A stretch of DNA of 39,991 bases, taken from positions 1-39,991 of the forward strand of contig JAHLLJ010000020.1 of NCBI GenBank assembly GCA_020444205.1. The letters are read 5' to 3'. Every line of letters starts with the position of its first letter. The first letter of the stretch is position 1. The position numbers and the translations under genes are program-made. Below the pieces are notes generated by a model, which saw only the letters and a program-made list of their open reading frames with translations, made no database searches and was not told where the DNA came from. Shown one piece after another: positions 1-8,048 of the stretch. Source of the DNA: Deltaproteobacteria bacterium. Lineage in GTDB: Bacteria > Desulfobacterota > Desulfarculia > Desulfarculales > Desulfarculaceae.

Positions 1-351
1 GGCGCCCACGTAGCAGATGAAGCCGATCAAGACCGCCGCGTTGACGATGGGCTTGAGCTCGGTCTTGCCTACCAGGTAGTTGAGGAAGCTGGTGAAAAAG
101 GCGCCCGCCCCCAGGGCGATGACCGCCAGGTCCACCACAATCCACACGCCGAAGGCGAAGTAGTCGTTCATATTGGTCTGGTTCAGGCCCAGGGCCAGAC
201 ACAACACCGCGCCCACGCTGAAGTAGGCCAGCAGGGTCAGGGGAAGGCCCAACCAGATCAGGAATACCTCGGGCCGGCACCGCTTGGTCCCTTTGGGCCA
301 CCAACTCGAGTCATCCGCGTACTTAGGTAGATCGTCTAACCATCTTCTCAT
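1..351 (-). CDS. qrcD: QrcD-like NrfD-family membrane subunit (N-terminal part, cut by window edge)
   Basis: This is the quinone-interacting integral membrane subunit expected at the end of a qrcABCD operon. About 117 N-terminal residues are visible, beginning MRRWLDDLPKYADDSSWWPK and followed by at least two hydrophobic segments, the second ending in LGAGAFFTSFLNYLVGK, typical of NrfD/PsrC-like proteins. The ATG at 351 follows a GAGGT ribosome binding site and lies 18 nt after the qrcC stop codon. In this family the subunit holds menaquinone in the membrane and receives electrons from the Fe-S subunit. Only the first helices are present, so the assignment rests on both sequence and gene order. 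The rest lies left of base 1. Confidence 0.85.
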   Translation of the reverse strand, partial: MRRWLDDLPKYADDSSWWPKGTKRCRPEVFLIWLGLPLTLLAYFSVGAVLCLALGLNQTNMNDYFAFGVWIVVDLAVIALGAGAFFTSFLNYLVGKTELKPIVNAAVLIGFICYVGA

Positions 352-369
352 CGTTGACCTCGCCTATTG

Positions 370-1212
370 CTAGTGACCGCTCTGATGGGCAGCCTGGGCA
401 AACTTATTGTGGCGGGTTACATAGTTGTCGGCCTTTTTGCGCACCCACTCCCGCTTGGACATGTAATACACCTTGGGGTTGGTGTGCAGCCGCTCCAGCA
501 AACGGAAGGTGTGCTCGCTGGAGATCAGCTTGTGCACCTTGTGCTCGGGGTTCTGCAACTGCCCAAAGGTGATGGCCCCGGAGGGGCACGCCTCGGTGCA
601 GGCGGTCTGGTAATCCATCTCGCCCACTTCGCCTTCGCCGGATGCCAAAACTTTGTTACGGGCGGCCTGGTAACGCTGGTAGCAGAAGGTGCACTTCTCC
701 ACCACGCCGCGCATGCGCGGGCTGACAAATGGGCTCAAGGCCCGGGGAGTGCCCTTGGGCCAGGGCACATCGTACCAGTTGAAGTAACGGGCGTGGTAAG
801 GACAGGCCGCGACGCAGTACCGGCATCCGATGCACCGGGTGGGAATCTGGCTTACTATGCCGGTTTCCTCGTCATAGTCGGTGGCCGTGGCCGGGCACAC
901 GCTCACACAGGGGGGATGGGCCTCCTCATGCATGGGCGCCTCCTGGAAGAAGGCCTGGCCCGGGGTGCCCGAAGTGCCGCCCTGGCAGTGCATGCAGGGC
1001 CGGGGGATAAAGGCCACCTCGGTGTTGGGGAAGGGCTTGCCGTTGTCGATCTGATAGACCCGCATCCAGGTGATGGAGCGGATCTTGTCGGTCTCGTCGT
1101 GCAAGACCCCAGTGTTGTTTTCGCTCATGCAGGCCACCGAACAAGCCCCGCAACCGGTGCACTTGTCCAGGTCGATGACCATGCCGAATCTCTTTACGTC
1201 TTTTCGCCACAT
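370..1212 (-). CDS. qrcC: QrcC-like periplasmic iron-sulfur subunit
   Basis: A 280-residue multi-[Fe-S] ferredoxin-type subunit (DmsB/HybA-like fold) that relays electrons from the cytochrome and large subunit to the membrane quinone subunit. Cysteine groups are visible in order: CTGCGACSVAC near residue 19, CMHC with a later CVSVCP, CIGCRYCVAACP near 128, CTFC near 175, and CTEACPSGAI near 205. This is enough for about four cubane-type clusters. The N-terminus has no signal peptide of its own, so export by hitchhiking on the Tat-exported QrcB is likely, as in related complexes. The gene lies 5 nt from the qrcB stop and just before qrcD. Other NrfD-linked complexes use similar subunits, but the order cytochrome, Mo-fold protein, Fe-S, NrfD argues for Qrc. 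Confidence 0.88.
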   Translation of the reverse strand: MWRKDVKRFGMVIDLDKCTGCGACSVACMSENNTGVLHDETDKIRSITWMRVYQIDNGKPFPNTEVAFIPRPCMHCQGGTSGTPGQAFFQEAPMHEEAHPPCVSVCPATATDYDEETGIVSQIPTRCIGCRYCVAACPYHARYFNWYDVPWPKGTPRALSPFVSPRMRGVVEKCTFCYQRYQAARNKVLASGEGEVGEMDYQTACTEACPSGAITFGQLQNPEHKVHKLISSEHTFRLLERLHTNPKVYYMSKREWVRKKADNYVTRHNKFAQAAHQSGH

Positions 1213-1217
1213 AGCTA

Positions 1218-3542
1218 CTAACCCTGCACCTTCTCGACGCTAACCGCGGTCAGCTCCCAGACGGGCAGCCCGCTCATCGGATCGGTGGTCACCTTGGCTG
1301 CTCGGTTGAAGTTCATTCCCTTGCCTTCCACCTGGAAGCCGAAGGCGCTGTGTCCCAATCCCACCGGCGCATAAACCACCCCAGGAGCGGCGCCCGCGAA
1401 CAGGCTGAGCTTGGCGGTGAGGCTGCCGGCCACCGAGTCGACGCGTATCAGATCGCCGTCATGCAAGTGCAGTTCGTGGGCGGTCTGAGGGTTCATCTCC
1501 ACCACCAGCTTGTCCATGTTGGCCAGCATGGTGTCGGGCAGAACCTTTACCATGTAGGGGGTGATGGCCTCGCCGCCCCAGGTGGTCCTAAGAGAGGGCA
1601 TCGCGGTAAGCAGCAAGGGCATTCCGGTGCCCAATTCGTCCGCCGCCGCCGGTGCCTCCCAGTGTGGCAGGAAGGCCGCTTCCAGGCCTCCCCCAACTCC
1701 CATGCCGGCCACCATGCGCTCCAGGGCCTGGGGATTGCCCGCGCGTCCGGAGAGCACCTTGAACAGGCCCATGCTGAAGAACTCGAAACGGCCGGTGGGG
1801 GTTTGGAAGCGCACCTGTCCGTAAGCCGGCTTGGCTTGCACCCAGAAGCTCTTCTCGGCCAACTCCTCGAAGTCGCCCATGGCTTCGGTGCGCGCCGCCA
1901 GGACCTCTTCCATATTCTTGTAGGGCAAGGCCGCGGCAGCTTTGCCGCCCAGGCGCGAGGCCACCTGCAACAGAACCTCGCCCGCGTCCTTGGCCTGTTC
2001 AACCGCCTTGATCAAGGGGCGGTGCAGGCCGTAGCAGGCCACCGGGCTGCCGTAGGGTGAGGTGCTGTCGCCCCAGCCTTCCAGCCAGTGAGTGGTGGGC
2101 AGGATCAAGTCCGCCACCGAGGCCGACTCGTCCATATACGGGGTCAGCGCCACCACAAAGGGCGTCTTACGGGCCAACTCCTCCATCACTCCGGCCTGGG
2201 GGCCGTTGTAGACGAAGTTGCCGCCCACCAGCATAAGGGTTTTGATGCCGTAGGGCTTGCCCGCCAGGGCCGCCTTGGCCAAGGCGTCGGGGTTGTTGGA
2301 ATCCAGCCCCGTGGCCGGGTCGATCAGCGGCTGCACGTTGCCCTGTACGCTGGTGGGGCCCAAGCCCTTGAGAGGCAAGGGCTGCTGCACTAGAACGCCG
2401 CCGGGCTTGCCTATGTTGCCCTTGAGGGCGTTCAGGGCCAACACGGCCATGAAGTCGTACATGCGGCCGGGATCGCTGGAGTTGCCGGGCCCGCAGACCG
2501 CCACGGCGCGCTTGGCCTTGGCAAAGCCCAGGGTCAGCTTCAGCAGCTTCTCCAGGGAAACCCCGGCCATTTGGGCCACCATCTCGCGGCGGTAGTTCTT
2601 AAGCACAAAGGACTTAAAGCCCTTGAAATCACCCTCGTCGTTAAAGCCGAAGGAAGCCTTCACCGCCGCCTGATCGTAGAGCCCTTCCTGGATCATGATG
2701 GAGCACATGGCCAGGGCCAGAGCGCCTTCGGTGCCCGGGCGGCAGGCCAGCCACAAGTCGGCCTGGCTGGCGGTGACGCTGGCCCGAGACTCGATCTGGG
2801 CCAGGAATCCGCTGTTTTTGGGGAAACCCCGCCAGGAGGCAAAAGCCTTGCGGGTGGCCACCGGCGCACCGAAGTTCTCCAACAGCGGAGTGCCAAAGGA
2901 AACCACATACTCGGCGTTGGCCAGGTCGAAGCCCAGATCGGTCTGGCCCATCATGGCCAGTCCGGCCAGGGCCAGGGTCTCGCTGGCGTTGGGGGTAAAG
3001 GCCAGGTTGGGCGAACCCAGGGCGGCCATGAGGCTCAGGAGTATCTGGCCGGTGGCGCTCTCGGGATCGTGGCCCAAGGCCATGATCTTCTCCGGCGTGC
3101 CCTGCTTGGTCACCTCGGCCAGGTTGCCGGCCAGGATGTCCAGGGCCTCGGGCCAGCTCAACTTGCTGTATTGCCCGGTAGACCGGTTGCGCAGCAGCGG
3201 GGCGGTCACCCGGATGTCGTTGTTATAAAGGAGTTGCAGGGCCGAGGCGTCTTGGGGAACCACGCCGCCCTGGCTCAAGGGGTGCTCGGGGTTGCCTTCC
3301 ACCCGGATGGCCCGGGTGCCGTCCACCCTGCCCTGCACCATGCGCGCCTTGGCGCCGGTTCCGGTCTGGGGGTTGACCACGTTGGCGTAGGCCACCGCAC
3401 CGTCCTCGGGCACCGGGACCCAAGACCAGTTCTGGGTCCAAATGGCGGTGTCGTCCATGAGTTTGTACACCAGCGGGCTTGCATGCACGCCCAGTACTCC
3501 ACCCACGGCCAGCTTGATAAATGCTCGTCTATCCCATTGCAT
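1218..3542 (-). CDS. qrcB: QrcB-like molybdopterin-oxidoreductase-family large subunit, Tat-exported
   Basis: A 774-residue protein of the molybdopterin oxidoreductase fold. It starts with a twin-arginine signal (DRRAFIKLAVGG, residues 4-15), so it should be exported folded to the periplasm. The N-terminal cysteine motif that binds a [4Fe-4S] cluster in catalytic family members is absent, and no Cys or Sec ligand is evident in the usual metal region. This fits Qrc, whose large subunit in Desulfovibrio was reported to contain no molybdenum and to act as a structural or electron-transfer scaffold. The ATG at 3542 has an AAGGAG site 9 nt upstream. The gene sits 30 nt after qrcA and 5 nt before qrcC. 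An alternative complex III-type protein is related, but the gene order favours Qrc. Confidence 0.87.
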   Translation of the reverse strand: MQWDRRAFIKLAVGGVLGVHASPLVYKLMDDTAIWTQNWSWVPVPEDGAVAYANVVNPQTGTGAKARMVQGRVDGTRAIRVEGNPEHPLSQGGVVPQDASALQLLYNNDIRVTAPLLRNRSTGQYSKLSWPEALDILAGNLAEVTKQGTPEKIMALGHDPESATGQILLSLMAALGSPNLAFTPNASETLALAGLAMMGQTDLGFDLANAEYVVSFGTPLLENFGAPVATRKAFASWRGFPKNSGFLAQIESRASVTASQADLWLACRPGTEGALALAMCSIMIQEGLYDQAAVKASFGFNDEGDFKGFKSFVLKNYRREMVAQMAGVSLEKLLKLTLGFAKAKRAVAVCGPGNSSDPGRMYDFMAVLALNALKGNIGKPGGVLVQQPLPLKGLGPTSVQGNVQPLIDPATGLDSNNPDALAKAALAGKPYGIKTLMLVGGNFVYNGPQAGVMEELARKTPFVVALTPYMDESASVADLILPTTHWLEGWGDSTSPYGSPVACYGLHRPLIKAVEQAKDAGEVLLQVASRLGGKAAAALPYKNMEEVLAARTEAMGDFEELAEKSFWVQAKPAYGQVRFQTPTGRFEFFSMGLFKVLSGRAGNPQALERMVAGMGVGGGLEAAFLPHWEAPAAADELGTGMPLLLTAMPSLRTTWGGEAITPYMVKVLPDTMLANMDKLVVEMNPQTAHELHLHDGDLIRVDSVAGSLTAKLSLFAGAAPGVVYAPVGLGHSAFGFQVEGKGMNFNRAAKVTTDPMSGLPVWELTAVSVEKVQG

Positions 3543-3572
3543 AAGGGTGTCTCCTTAGCATCCAGCCGACGC

Positions 3573-4184
3573 CTATTTGTGGCAAACGAAGCAGGCGTGG
3601 TTCACGCCGTTTTCGTTATGGCAATTGGCGCAGTCGTCCATTTTCATGCGGTGGGGCGGTCCGCTCAAACCGATGGGCCCGGTTCCCCAGATGTCCCGGC
3701 TGTAGCCTGTGAGGCGGTTGTACTCGTAGGGCCGCAGCTTGGTGGTTTTGCCGTGGTCGCCGTGGCAGGTGGCGCACTCAAACCCGGCATTGGCCGTGTG
3801 GGCCGCATGAGAGAAGAACACACAGTCGGGCTGGCGGGAGTAGACCAGCCAAGGTATTGGCTGGTTCTTCTTGAGGTACTCGTCGAAGACGGCCTCATTG
3901 GCTCCGTCGCCCATGGGCGAACCCGCCTCGTGACACTCCCTACATGACTCAATGCTGGGGATGCCCGAGAAGGACCCGTCTTCCCGCAGGCTGTGACAGG
4001 TTTGACAGTCGCCGGCTTCGCTCACGTGCAGTTCGTGATTGAATTGCATCGGCTGTGCCTTCTCAGCGTAGAGAATGGTGGGGGTGGCCCAGAACCCGAA
4101 GGCCGAGCCTATCACCAATCCCACGAAGAGAAGGATCCAGTCCGCACGCGACCGTTGTTTCTTTCCTTGCTGGTGCGATGACAT
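3573..4184 (-). CDS. qrcA: QrcA-like membrane-anchored multihaem cytochrome c
   Basis: A 203-residue periplasmic cytochrome held by one N-terminal membrane helix (WILLFVGLVIGSAFGFWATP). Five CXXCH haem sites are visible: CQTCH, CRECH, CATCH, CANCH and CFVCH. Qrc cytochromes are described as hexahaem; a CVFFSHAAH stretch in the middle lies where another site might be expected but lacks the second cysteine. The role is to accept electrons from periplasmic cytochrome c3 and pass them to the other Qrc subunits. I chose the ATG at 4184 (MSSHQQ) because AAGGA lies 6 nt upstream. A start at 4220 would add 12 unlikely residues. It is the first gene of the operon, about 185 nt downstream of a sigma70-like promoter. 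Confidence 0.85.
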   Translation of the reverse strand: MSSHQQGKKQRSRADWILLFVGLVIGSAFGFWATPTILYAEKAQPMQFNHELHVSEAGDCQTCHSLREDGSFSGIPSIESCRECHEAGSPMGDGANEAVFDEYLKKNQPIPWLVYSRQPDCVFFSHAAHTANAGFECATCHGDHGKTTKLRPYEYNRLTGYSRDIWGTGPIGLSGPPHRMKMDDCANCHNENGVNHACFVCHK

Positions 4185-4368
4185 AAGATCCTTGCCTCTC
4201 GCTACTCTCAATTGCCTCAAACAGACTTCCGGTACATCCGCCGTTCATGGGCACCGGCGATGTCCGATACTTATATGGTCAGGTACAACCACACCTTACG
4301 TCGCCGGATAGACTTGTCCTTTCCGGCACAAAGACCGGCCAAAAAACAAGTCCGCCTGGGACTGACGC

Positions 4369-4398
4369 AAAATAGCAGCTAAACGCGGGCCCTGTCAA
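4369..4398 (-). promoter_or_regulatory. sigma70-like promoter for the qrc operon
   Basis: On the minus strand a perfect -35 TTGACA (4398-4393) is followed after 18 nt by TATTTT (4374-4369) as the -10. It lies in the noncoding gap before qrcA and would give a leader of roughly 180 nt. Found by eye; the -10 matches TATAAT at four of six positions. Confidence 0.5.
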
Positions 4399-4423
4399 CA
4401 AACATCCCGGCCTAAATCGGAGC

Positions 4424-4861
4424 TTATCCCTCTGACTTGGCCATGGTGGCCGCTTTGAGGATCACTCGTTGGGTGTCGGGGGTTAGGCTGAAGCCGTCCA
4501 GGCTGTCCAAACCGGCCCATAATGCATCGGCCGCATCGTCGCCCGCCATGGGCTCCATGGGCTGGGCATAACACAAAAAATCAATGAGAACGTAATGATA
4601 TTCAACCCTACCCTGGGGGTCGCGCAGAATGCGCTCGATCACCTCCACCATGGGCCCCACCCTAACCTCGATGGCGGTTTCCTCGGCCACTTCCCGGGCG
4701 CAGGCTTGAGCCAGGCTTTCGCCCACCTCCACCCCTCCGCCGGGTATGGACCAGATGCCCCTGCTGGGCTCGGCCCCCCGTTTGACCAAAAGCACCTGCT
4801 CACCAGCCAACACCACCGCGCCAACTCCCACCACCGGGAGCTCGGGATAATGACGTCCCAA
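4424..4861 (-). CDS. Nudix hydrolase
   Basis: A 145-residue Nudix protein that probably hydrolyses a nucleoside diphosphate linked to another group (ADP-ribose, a nucleotide sugar or an oxidised nucleotide). The Nudix box runs from GGGVEVGESL to REVAEETAI at about residues 41-64, with the metal-binding REVAEE core intact. The usual glycine near its end is alanine. It begins at TTG (4861) with GAGGA upstream, only 4 nt after the stop codon of the UDP-glucuronate decarboxylase gene, so the two are almost certainly co-transcribed. That pairing makes a nucleotide-sugar substrate attractive, but the specificity cannot be read from the sequence. Confidence 0.85.
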   Translation of the reverse strand: MGRHYPELPVVGVGAVVLAGEQVLLVKRGAEPSRGIWSIPGGGVEVGESLAQACAREVAEETAIEVRVGPMVEVIERILRDPQGRVEYHYVLIDFLCYAQPMEPMAGDDAADALWAGLDSLDGFSLTPDTQRVILKAATMAKSEG

Positions 4862-4865
4862 CTAT

Positions 4866-5804
4866 CTAATCCTCTTGCAAAACTGAGCGAAAATACTTCA
4901 GGGTGGGCTTCAATCCCTGTTCCAGCTCCACGGTGGGGCTCCAGCCCAGCTTTTGTTGGGCCAGGGATATGTTTGGTTGGCGCTGGGTGGGGTCGTCGGG
5001 CGGCAGGGGCCTAAACTCCAGGGGGCTGCTGGAGCCGCTGAGCTTAATGACCTTTTCAGCCAGCTCCAACATGGTGAACTCAGAGGGGTTACCCAGGTTC
5101 ACCGGCCCGATGAACTCCTCGGCCTCCATCATGGCGATCATGCCGGCCACCAGGTCGTCCACATAGCAGAAGGAACGGGTCTGGGTGCCGTCGCCGTATA
5201 TAGTGATGGGCTGGCCCTTGATGGCCTGCACCGCGAAGTTGCTCACCACCCGGCCGTCGTTGACCGCCATGCGCGGGCCATAAGTATTGAAGATGCGCAC
5301 GATGCGCACGTCCACCCCGTTGCTGCGGTGATAGTCCATCATCAGAGTCTCGGCCAAACGCTTGCCTTCGTCATAGCAAGAACGGATGCCGATGGGGTTG
5401 ACATTACCCCAATATTCTTCGGTCTGGGGGTGCACTTCCGGATCGCCATACACCTCGCTGGTGGAGGCCTGCAAGATGCGTGCGCCCACCCGCTTGGCCA
5501 TGCCCAGCATGTTCAGGGTGCCCATTACATTGGTCTTGACCGTCTTGACCGGGTTGTACTGGTAGTGCACCGGCGAGGCCGGGCAGGCCAGATTGTATAT
5601 CTGGTCCACCTCCAACAAAATGGGTTCCACAACGTCGTGGCGCACTACCTCGAACAGCGGGTTGCCCAGGTGCCGGGCCACATTGCTCTTGGAGCCGGTG
5701 AAAAAGTTGTCCAGGCAAAGCACCTCGTGGCCTTTTTCGAGCAAGGCATCCACCAAGTGCGATCCGATGAAACCGGCGCCGCCGGTGACCAATATGCGTT
5801 TCAA
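4866..5804 (-). CDS. uxs: UDP-glucuronic acid decarboxylase (UDP-xylose synthase)
   Basis: A 312-residue extended short-chain dehydrogenase that converts UDP-glucuronate to UDP-xylose with bound NAD, supplying precursor for cell-surface polysaccharide. The Rossmann motif GGAGFIG is at residues 8-14. The catalytic YDEGK (Tyr144, Lys148) and the STSEVYGD substrate loop (114-121) are intact. [10 protein letters not shown] and [15 protein letters not shown] are typical of this family and separate it from GalE and dTDP-glucose dehydratases. The start is a TTG at 5804 behind a strong GGGAGG site. It is first of a two-gene unit with the Nudix hydrolase. No other sugar-nucleotide genes are adjacent. 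Confidence 0.93.
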   Translation of the reverse strand: MKRILVTGGAGFIGSHLVDALLEKGHEVLCLDNFFTGSKSNVARHLGNPLFEVVRHDVVEPILLEVDQIYNLACPASPVHYQYNPVKTVKTNVMGTLNMLGMAKRVGARILQASTSEVYGDPEVHPQTEEYWGNVNPIGIRSCYDEGKRLAETLMMDYHRSNGVDVRIVRIFNTYGPRMAVNDGRVVSNFAVQAIKGQPITIYGDGTQTRSFCYVDDLVAGMIAMMEAEEFIGPVNLGNPSEFTMLELAEKVIKLSGSSSPLEFRPLPPDDPTQRQPNISLAQQKLGWSPTVELEQGLKPTLKYFRSVLQED

Positions 5805-5964
5805 CTATCTTGCCTCCCGCCCCGCTTTGGGATGCGCTGTAAATGTCCGATGCTGGCCGCATTATCCTTTAGGCTCACCAGTAGGTCAAGGCCGCCGGCC
5901 TTGCCGATCGCCCATCCCCATGCTAAAAATTTAATACATAACCTTTCACACAGCGAGGTATGCA

Positions 5965-6168
5965 ATGGCCGGTGAAACCTGCCGAAATCATCCGGACCGC
6001 AAATCAGTGGCCATGTGCCAAAAATACAATCACGGCTATTGCCTGGAATGTCTCGAAAACGACCCGCATTGCTCAGACCCTGATATTTACTGTAAGTTTC
6101 GGGAGCAATGCCTGGTGCATTTCCATTACAAGGAAAACAAGCGCGAGGCGGCCAGGAGTCTGGGATGA
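5965..6168 (+). CDS. Small Cys/His-rich protein, B-box-like zinc finger
   Basis: A 67-residue soluble protein with nine Cys and several His residues. The first part, CRNHPDRKSVAMC then YCLECL, has the C-x2-H ... C ... C-x2-C spacing of bacterial B-box-like zinc-binding domains. A second group (CSDPDIYCKFREQC, then HFH) may bind another metal. GAGGT lies upstream of the ATG. The reading frame ends in an ATGA overlap with the cupin gene, so translation is coupled. The 160 nt before it, shared with the divergent uxs gene, contains a CAAGGCC/GGCCTTG hairpin (5887-5903) and an AT-rich run that could hold its promoter. The function is unknown. Metal binding is inferred from the residues alone. Confidence 0.75.
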   Translation: MAGETCRNHPDRKSVAMCQKYNHGYCLECLENDPHCSDPDIYCKFREQCLVHFHYKENKREAARSLG

Positions 6169-6506
6169 GCAAGGACGCGGCGTTTGCCGATTTTATCAAG
6201 GAATTGCCCAAGGCGGCCCTGGGCCTGGCCGAGGTAACCGGCTATTTGTTGGCCGGCCCCAAGGGCCAGACGGTTTTTTTTGACCTGCCGGCCGGGGCCT
6301 CGGTTCCCTTGCACAGCCACGGAGCCCAATGGGGCATCGTGGTTTCCGGGGAAATGGAACTGACCATCGGCGACGAGACTAAAATTTACCGCGCCGGTGA
6401 ATGCTATGACATCCCCGCCGGCGCCCTGCACGGGGCCACGGTGTTGGTGCCCTCATTGGTAATAGACGTCTTTGCCGAGCCCAACCGCTACTCACCGCAA
6501 GGCTAG
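6165..6506 (+). CDS. Cupin-domain protein
   Basis: A 113-residue single-domain cupin. Motif 1 is visible as PLHSHGAQWGIVVSGEMELT (residues about 46-65), with the HxH metal ligands and a Gln where many cupins have Glu. Motif 2 is present as YDIPAGALHGATV with its His. Such small cupins may be metal enzymes or ligand-binding regulatory proteins; nothing here decides which. I chose the ATG at 6165, overlapping the previous stop codon with AGGAG upstream, over the in-frame ATG at 6108 that lies inside the preceding gene. A strong terminator follows directly, so the B-box-like protein and this cupin form a closed two-gene operon. Confidence 0.85.
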   Translation: MSKDAAFADFIKELPKAALGLAEVTGYLLAGPKGQTVFFDLPAGASVPLHSHGAQWGIVVSGEMELTIGDETKIYRAGECYDIPAGALHGATVLVPSLVIDVFAEPNRYSPQG

Positions 6507-6521
6507 ACCACCCGCGCCTAT

Positions 6522-6564
6522 AAAAAAGCGGCCCGCCAACCTGACGGGCCGCATTTCATTTTTT
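6522..6564. terminator. Intrinsic terminator, probably bidirectional
   Basis: An 8-bp perfect stem GCGGCCCG (6528-6535) and CGGGCCGC (6545-6552) is flanked by an A6 run on the left and ATTTCATTTTTT on the right. It can end the cupin operon on the plus strand and the sulfite-oxidase-fold operon on the minus strand. Confidence 0.85.
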
Positions 6565-6610
6565 ACCCATCAAAGGCACGGGCCGCGAACGACTACTTGA
6601 AAAACCGGAC

Positions 6611-7201
6611 CTAAAATTCGGTGACTTCTCCCCCCCTAATGGCTCGGCGCTGGCCGGAGTTCAGGTCCAGGGTAACCCCCGGCTCGATGATCCCTTCCCG
6701 GGTGTAGCCCCGGTCCTCCCAAAAACCTCCCAGCATCTTGTCGCCAAAGGTGATTCCCGCCAACCACTTGGCGCTCTTGTATCCCCAGAGATGGGGCACC
6801 AGCATGCGCAAGGGTCCGCCGTAATCCAGTTCCAGGGGCTCGCCCTCAACTCCCATGACCAGCATGACCCTGGGATGATCCAAGTCTTTTAGGCTCAGCG
6901 TGGTGGTGTAGCCCCCGCCCTGGCTGGTGAAGGTGGTATGACTGGCCTCGGGCTCAAGCTGTAGCTGCTTTAGAAAGTCGCGCCATAGCACCCCTTGCCA
7001 GCGGGCCCGTAGGCTGAAGCCAGACACAGAGGTGAGCCGGGCGTCCACCTCGCTCTGAGGCATGGCCTTGAGCTCCGCGAGGGCGTACTCGCGCTCCCCG
7101 GCCACCATGCCGTCCACGGCGAGACGCCACTCATCCGGGCCGATGCTGGGCCGCCCTCCGGCGCTGAAAGCCGGCATGCGGTGCTGGGACATGAAGCTCA
7201 T
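6611..7201 (-). CDS. Sulfite-oxidase-fold (molybdopterin-binding domain) protein with Cys-to-Ser at the Mo ligand position
   Basis: A 196-residue protein of the sulfite oxidase/YedY molybdopterin-domain family. Recognisable family features are the WRLAVDG opening, SVSGFSLRARWQGVLWRDFL (residues 58-77), LDYGGPLRMLVPHLWGYKSAKWLAGI and the FWEDRGY turn. Active members carry a molybdenum-binding Cys two residues before the SG/GW turn of the first segment. Here that position reads Ser58 (codon TCT, one base from TGT). No Tat or Sec signal is visible and the dimerisation domain is absent. The ATG at 7201 overlaps the chagasin stop codon (ATGA), ruling out the longer upstream start. It may have lost redox activity, or bind the cofactor in another way. 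Confidence 0.8.
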   Translation of the reverse strand: MSFMSQHRMPAFSAGGRPSIGPDEWRLAVDGMVAGEREYALAELKAMPQSEVDARLTSVSGFSLRARWQGVLWRDFLKQLQLEPEASHTTFTSQGGGYTTTLSLKDLDHPRVMLVMGVEGEPLELDYGGPLRMLVPHLWGYKSAKWLAGITFGDKMLGGFWEDRGYTREGIIEPGVTLDLNSGQRRAIRGGEVTEF

Positions 7202-7587
7202 CTCACCTCTACCTCCAGGCTGCGGGTCTTGGCCGGTTCCTTGTCCTTTTCCCATGGCCGTGCATAGTTGAGCACGATCATCGCCTTGCCCGGCCCCATG
7301 GCCTTGAAGGTCCAAGTTTCGTGACCACCCGCACCCACCAAGGGCTTGCCGTCAGGGCTTTTGGCCTTGGCCTGCTGGTAGTTGTTGGTCACCAACTTGA
7401 CCACCTTGGAATTGGGCACCTTGGCCAGCATCCATTTGTAGCCGGTGGTGTGGTTGGCTTCCAGGCTCACTTGGAACACCTGGCCCTTTTTAACCACCAA
7501 GGTCTGCGTAGGCCCCGCAGCCCAAGCCGTCCCGATGATGAGCAACAGCGTCAGGAGCAGCGGCAGCCCTCTTAGGAAACCGCGCAA
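7198..7587 (-). CDS. Secreted chagasin-type (I42) cysteine protease inhibitor
   Basis: A 129-residue secreted protein. A signal peptide (RGLPLLLTLLLIIGTAWA) precedes an immunoglobulin-like domain carrying all three loops of the chagasin/I42 inhibitor family: NHTTGYKW (45-52), GAGG (85-88) and RPW (110-112). In characterised members these loops wedge into the active site of papain-like cysteine proteases. In bacteria the target is usually unknown. It starts at a TTG 4 nt after the stop of the upstream gene and overlaps the start of the sulfite-oxidase-fold gene. No cysteine protease gene is seen in this window. Confidence 0.87.
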   Translation of the reverse strand: MRGFLRGLPLLLTLLLIIGTAWAAGPTQTLVVKKGQVFQVSLEANHTTGYKWMLAKVPNSKVVKLVTNNYQQAKAKSPDGKPLVGAGGHETWTFKAMGPGKAMIVLNYARPWEKDKEPAKTRSLEVEVR

Positions 7588-7591
7588 GGGT

Positions 7592-8014
7592 CTACTCTGG
7601 GAACTTGAGGGTGAGCAGTTGTCCGCCGTCTTCCTTTTCAGTCTTTACCTTGACCTCTAGGTTGTCGTTGCGCACCCCCAGGGCCAGCATGGCCTTTACC
7701 TTGTCACCCTCGGCGTGGGTCATGGCCCGCACCGCCTCTATAACCTTGGGCCCTATCTCCGCGCCCGGTGAGGGCAGTGTGCTGGCCCGGTACTTGGCCT
7801 TAACCGTAATTTCGCCGTCCGGCCCCTGGAACAGGGTAATCTTTTTGGCCCCGGCATTGACCGCGTGCAAGACGCTAAGAGCCAGCCACTTGAGGGCCGC
7901 CTCGTCCAGGTCTTGGTCCTGGGCCAGTTTGGACATCTCCTCCAGGTAATCGGTGGTGGCGAAGCAGTCGCAGAGTTCCTGAACTTTCAGGTGGATATTG
8001 CGTTTGTCTTCCAT
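7592..8014 (-). CDS. Conserved-looking protein of unknown function
   Basis: A 140-residue soluble, mixed alpha/beta protein I do not recognise. The first half looks helical (LKVQELCDCFATTDYLEEMSK). A central part (LHAVNAGAKKITLFQGPDGEITVKAKYR) and the C-terminal LEVKVKTEKEDGGQLLTLKFP look like beta strands. There is no signal peptide, membrane helix or clear catalytic motif. It is first of a three-gene unit with the chagasin-type inhibitor (4 nt away) and the sulfite-oxidase-fold protein. The ATG at 8014 has GGAG/AAGG upstream. A promoter and a dyad lie 35-80 nt before it. Confidence 0.7.
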   Translation of the reverse strand: MEDKRNIHLKVQELCDCFATTDYLEEMSKLAQDQDLDEAALKWLALSVLHAVNAGAKKITLFQGPDGEITVKAKYRASTLPSPGAEIGPKVIEAVRAMTHAEGDKVKAMLALGVRNDNLEVKVKTEKEDGGQLLTLKFPE

Positions 8015-8048
8015 GGTATCGCCTTACTCCAATGCATGGTTTTTTTGC

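Noticed and set aside
367-1221. A 284-residue open frame on the plus strand opposite qrcC
   Set aside because: It is the GC-rich shadow of a clearly conserved Fe-S subunit; its protein has no motif and a biased composition.
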